From: Devosia sp.
Lineage (GTDB): Bacteria; Pseudomonadota; Alphaproteobacteria; Rhizobiales; Devosiaceae
Direction: 5' to 3'
Assembly: GCA_025352765.1 (NCBI GenBank)
Contig: JANXSI010000726.1
Coordinates: forward strand, 1 to 6,338
DNA length: 6,338 nt
Made by a program: the position numbers and the translations under genes. The notes under the pieces are model-generated. The model had not been told where the DNA came from, searched no databases, and saw nothing but the letters and a program-made list of their open reading frames with translations. Every line of letters starts with the position of its first letter. Within the stretch, counting starts at the first letter, position 1. This document shows, piece after piece, positions 5,880 through 6,338 of the stretch.

Positions 5880-6338
5880 CTATTCCGATCCTACTCGAAG
5901 CGCCAGCGCTGCGGCAAACGGACAAAAGGCCACGGAAACGAGGCTGAGGGCGGCAAGAAACAGCAGCGCTGCATTGCTGCCGTCGGGGGCTGCGACCAGC
6001 GCGACGCCGAAAATCAGTACCGGGATGCATAGCGGCAGGATCAAGACTGGCGCGAGGAGGCCCCCGCGCTTCAGCGACACGGTCACAGCCGCGCCGATGG
6101 CGCCGAAGGCCGTGAGGGCGGGCGTGCCGATCAGGAGCGCCAGCACCGTGCGCCCCCAACTGGCCATGTCCATCGCCAAAAGCACCGCCAGCAATGGGCT
6201 CGCGACGATGAGCGGCACAGCGCTCAGCAGCCAGTGCGCCAGCACCTTGGCGGCGACCACTGCTTCGAGCGGAATGGCGGCATGACGAAACAGCAGCAGC
6301 GAGCCGTCGTCCTCGTCGGCGCGGAACAGCCGGTCGAG
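5880..6338 (-). CDS. ccmB: Haem exporter membrane subunit CcmB, 5' end cut off by window edge
   Basis: CcmB is the membrane permease partner of the ATPase CcmA. The CcmAB complex uses ATP to release haem-loaded CcmE from CcmC and CcmD. The window holds the C-terminal 152 residues of a protein usually about 220 long. The frame is open to the right edge and begins LDRLFRADEDDGSLLLF, matching the conserved CcmB segment (LDRLF...DGSLDLL). At least four hydrophobic helices follow, including HWLLSAVPLIVASPLLAVLL, the LIGTPALTAFGAIGAAV region and APVLILPLCIPVLIFGVALV, both characteristic of CcmB. The protein ends LALRVGSE. An internal GTG at 6260 is not the start. ccmA is expected upstream, beyond the window. 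A spacer of 59 bases separates the stop from ccmC, longer than the overlaps elsewhere in this operon. Confidence 0.95.
   Translation of the reverse strand, partial: LDRLFRADEDDGSLLLFRHAAIPLEAVVAAKVLAHWLLSAVPLIVASPLLAVLLAMDMASWGRTVLALLIGTPALTAFGAIGAAVTVSLKRGGLLAPVLILPLCIPVLIFGVALVAAPDGSNAALLFLAALSLVSVAFCPFAAALALRVGSE

Noticed and set aside
5515..6285. Open plus-strand frame of 256 residues opposite ccmC and ccmB
   Set aside because: It crosses two well-identified genes and their spacer, and its translation is Ser/Arg/Ala-rich with no recognisable motif.

Overview
The window looks like a core chromosomal segment of a high-GC alphaproteobacterium, most likely Hyphomicrobiales/Rhizobiales and possibly Devosia-like. 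This rests on protein character, strongly GC-biased third codon positions, gene order and an EcfG-type promoter motif. The genus is a guess from memory of gene order, not a search. I see no mobile element, CRISPR array, tRNA or rRNA.

Left half, plus strand (1-3845): four genes packed as one apparent operon. They are dapF (5' end cut by the window edge), mtaB, ftsY and yciB/ispZ. The dapF-mtaB and mtaB-ftsY junctions are TGATG one-base overlaps, and ftsY stops immediately before the yciB ATG. The products serve lysine/meso-diaminopimelate synthesis, tRNA A37 methylthiolation, SRP-dependent membrane targeting and an inner-membrane envelope protein.

Middle, minus strand (3846-4292): a small gene for a PRC-barrel-like protein ends back-to-back with yciB, with no base between the two stop codons. 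It is split by a one-base frameshift at 4102-4104. Upstream it has a good ribosome binding site and an exact GGAAC-N16-CGTT motif, the form recognised by EcfG, the general stress response sigma factor of alphaproteobacteria. A 20-base imperfect palindrome abuts the -35 element. This is the most interesting part of the window.

Right half, minus strand (4293-6338): a cytochrome c maturation (System I) operon read leftward, ccmB (5' end cut by the window edge) - ccmC - ccmD - ccmG. ccmC/ccmD overlap by ATGA and ccmD/ccmG by GTGA. CcmB works with CcmA (expected just beyond the right edge) as an ABC-type complex. CcmC and CcmD load haem onto the chaperone CcmE, and CcmG supplies reducing power so that apocytochrome CXXCH cysteines can take haem. 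ccmE, ccmF and ccmH are not here.

I found no convincing undescribed multi-gene system. The points worth following up are the stress-promoter and frameshift combination, start-codon choices in ccmC and ccmG, and a few small inverted repeats.
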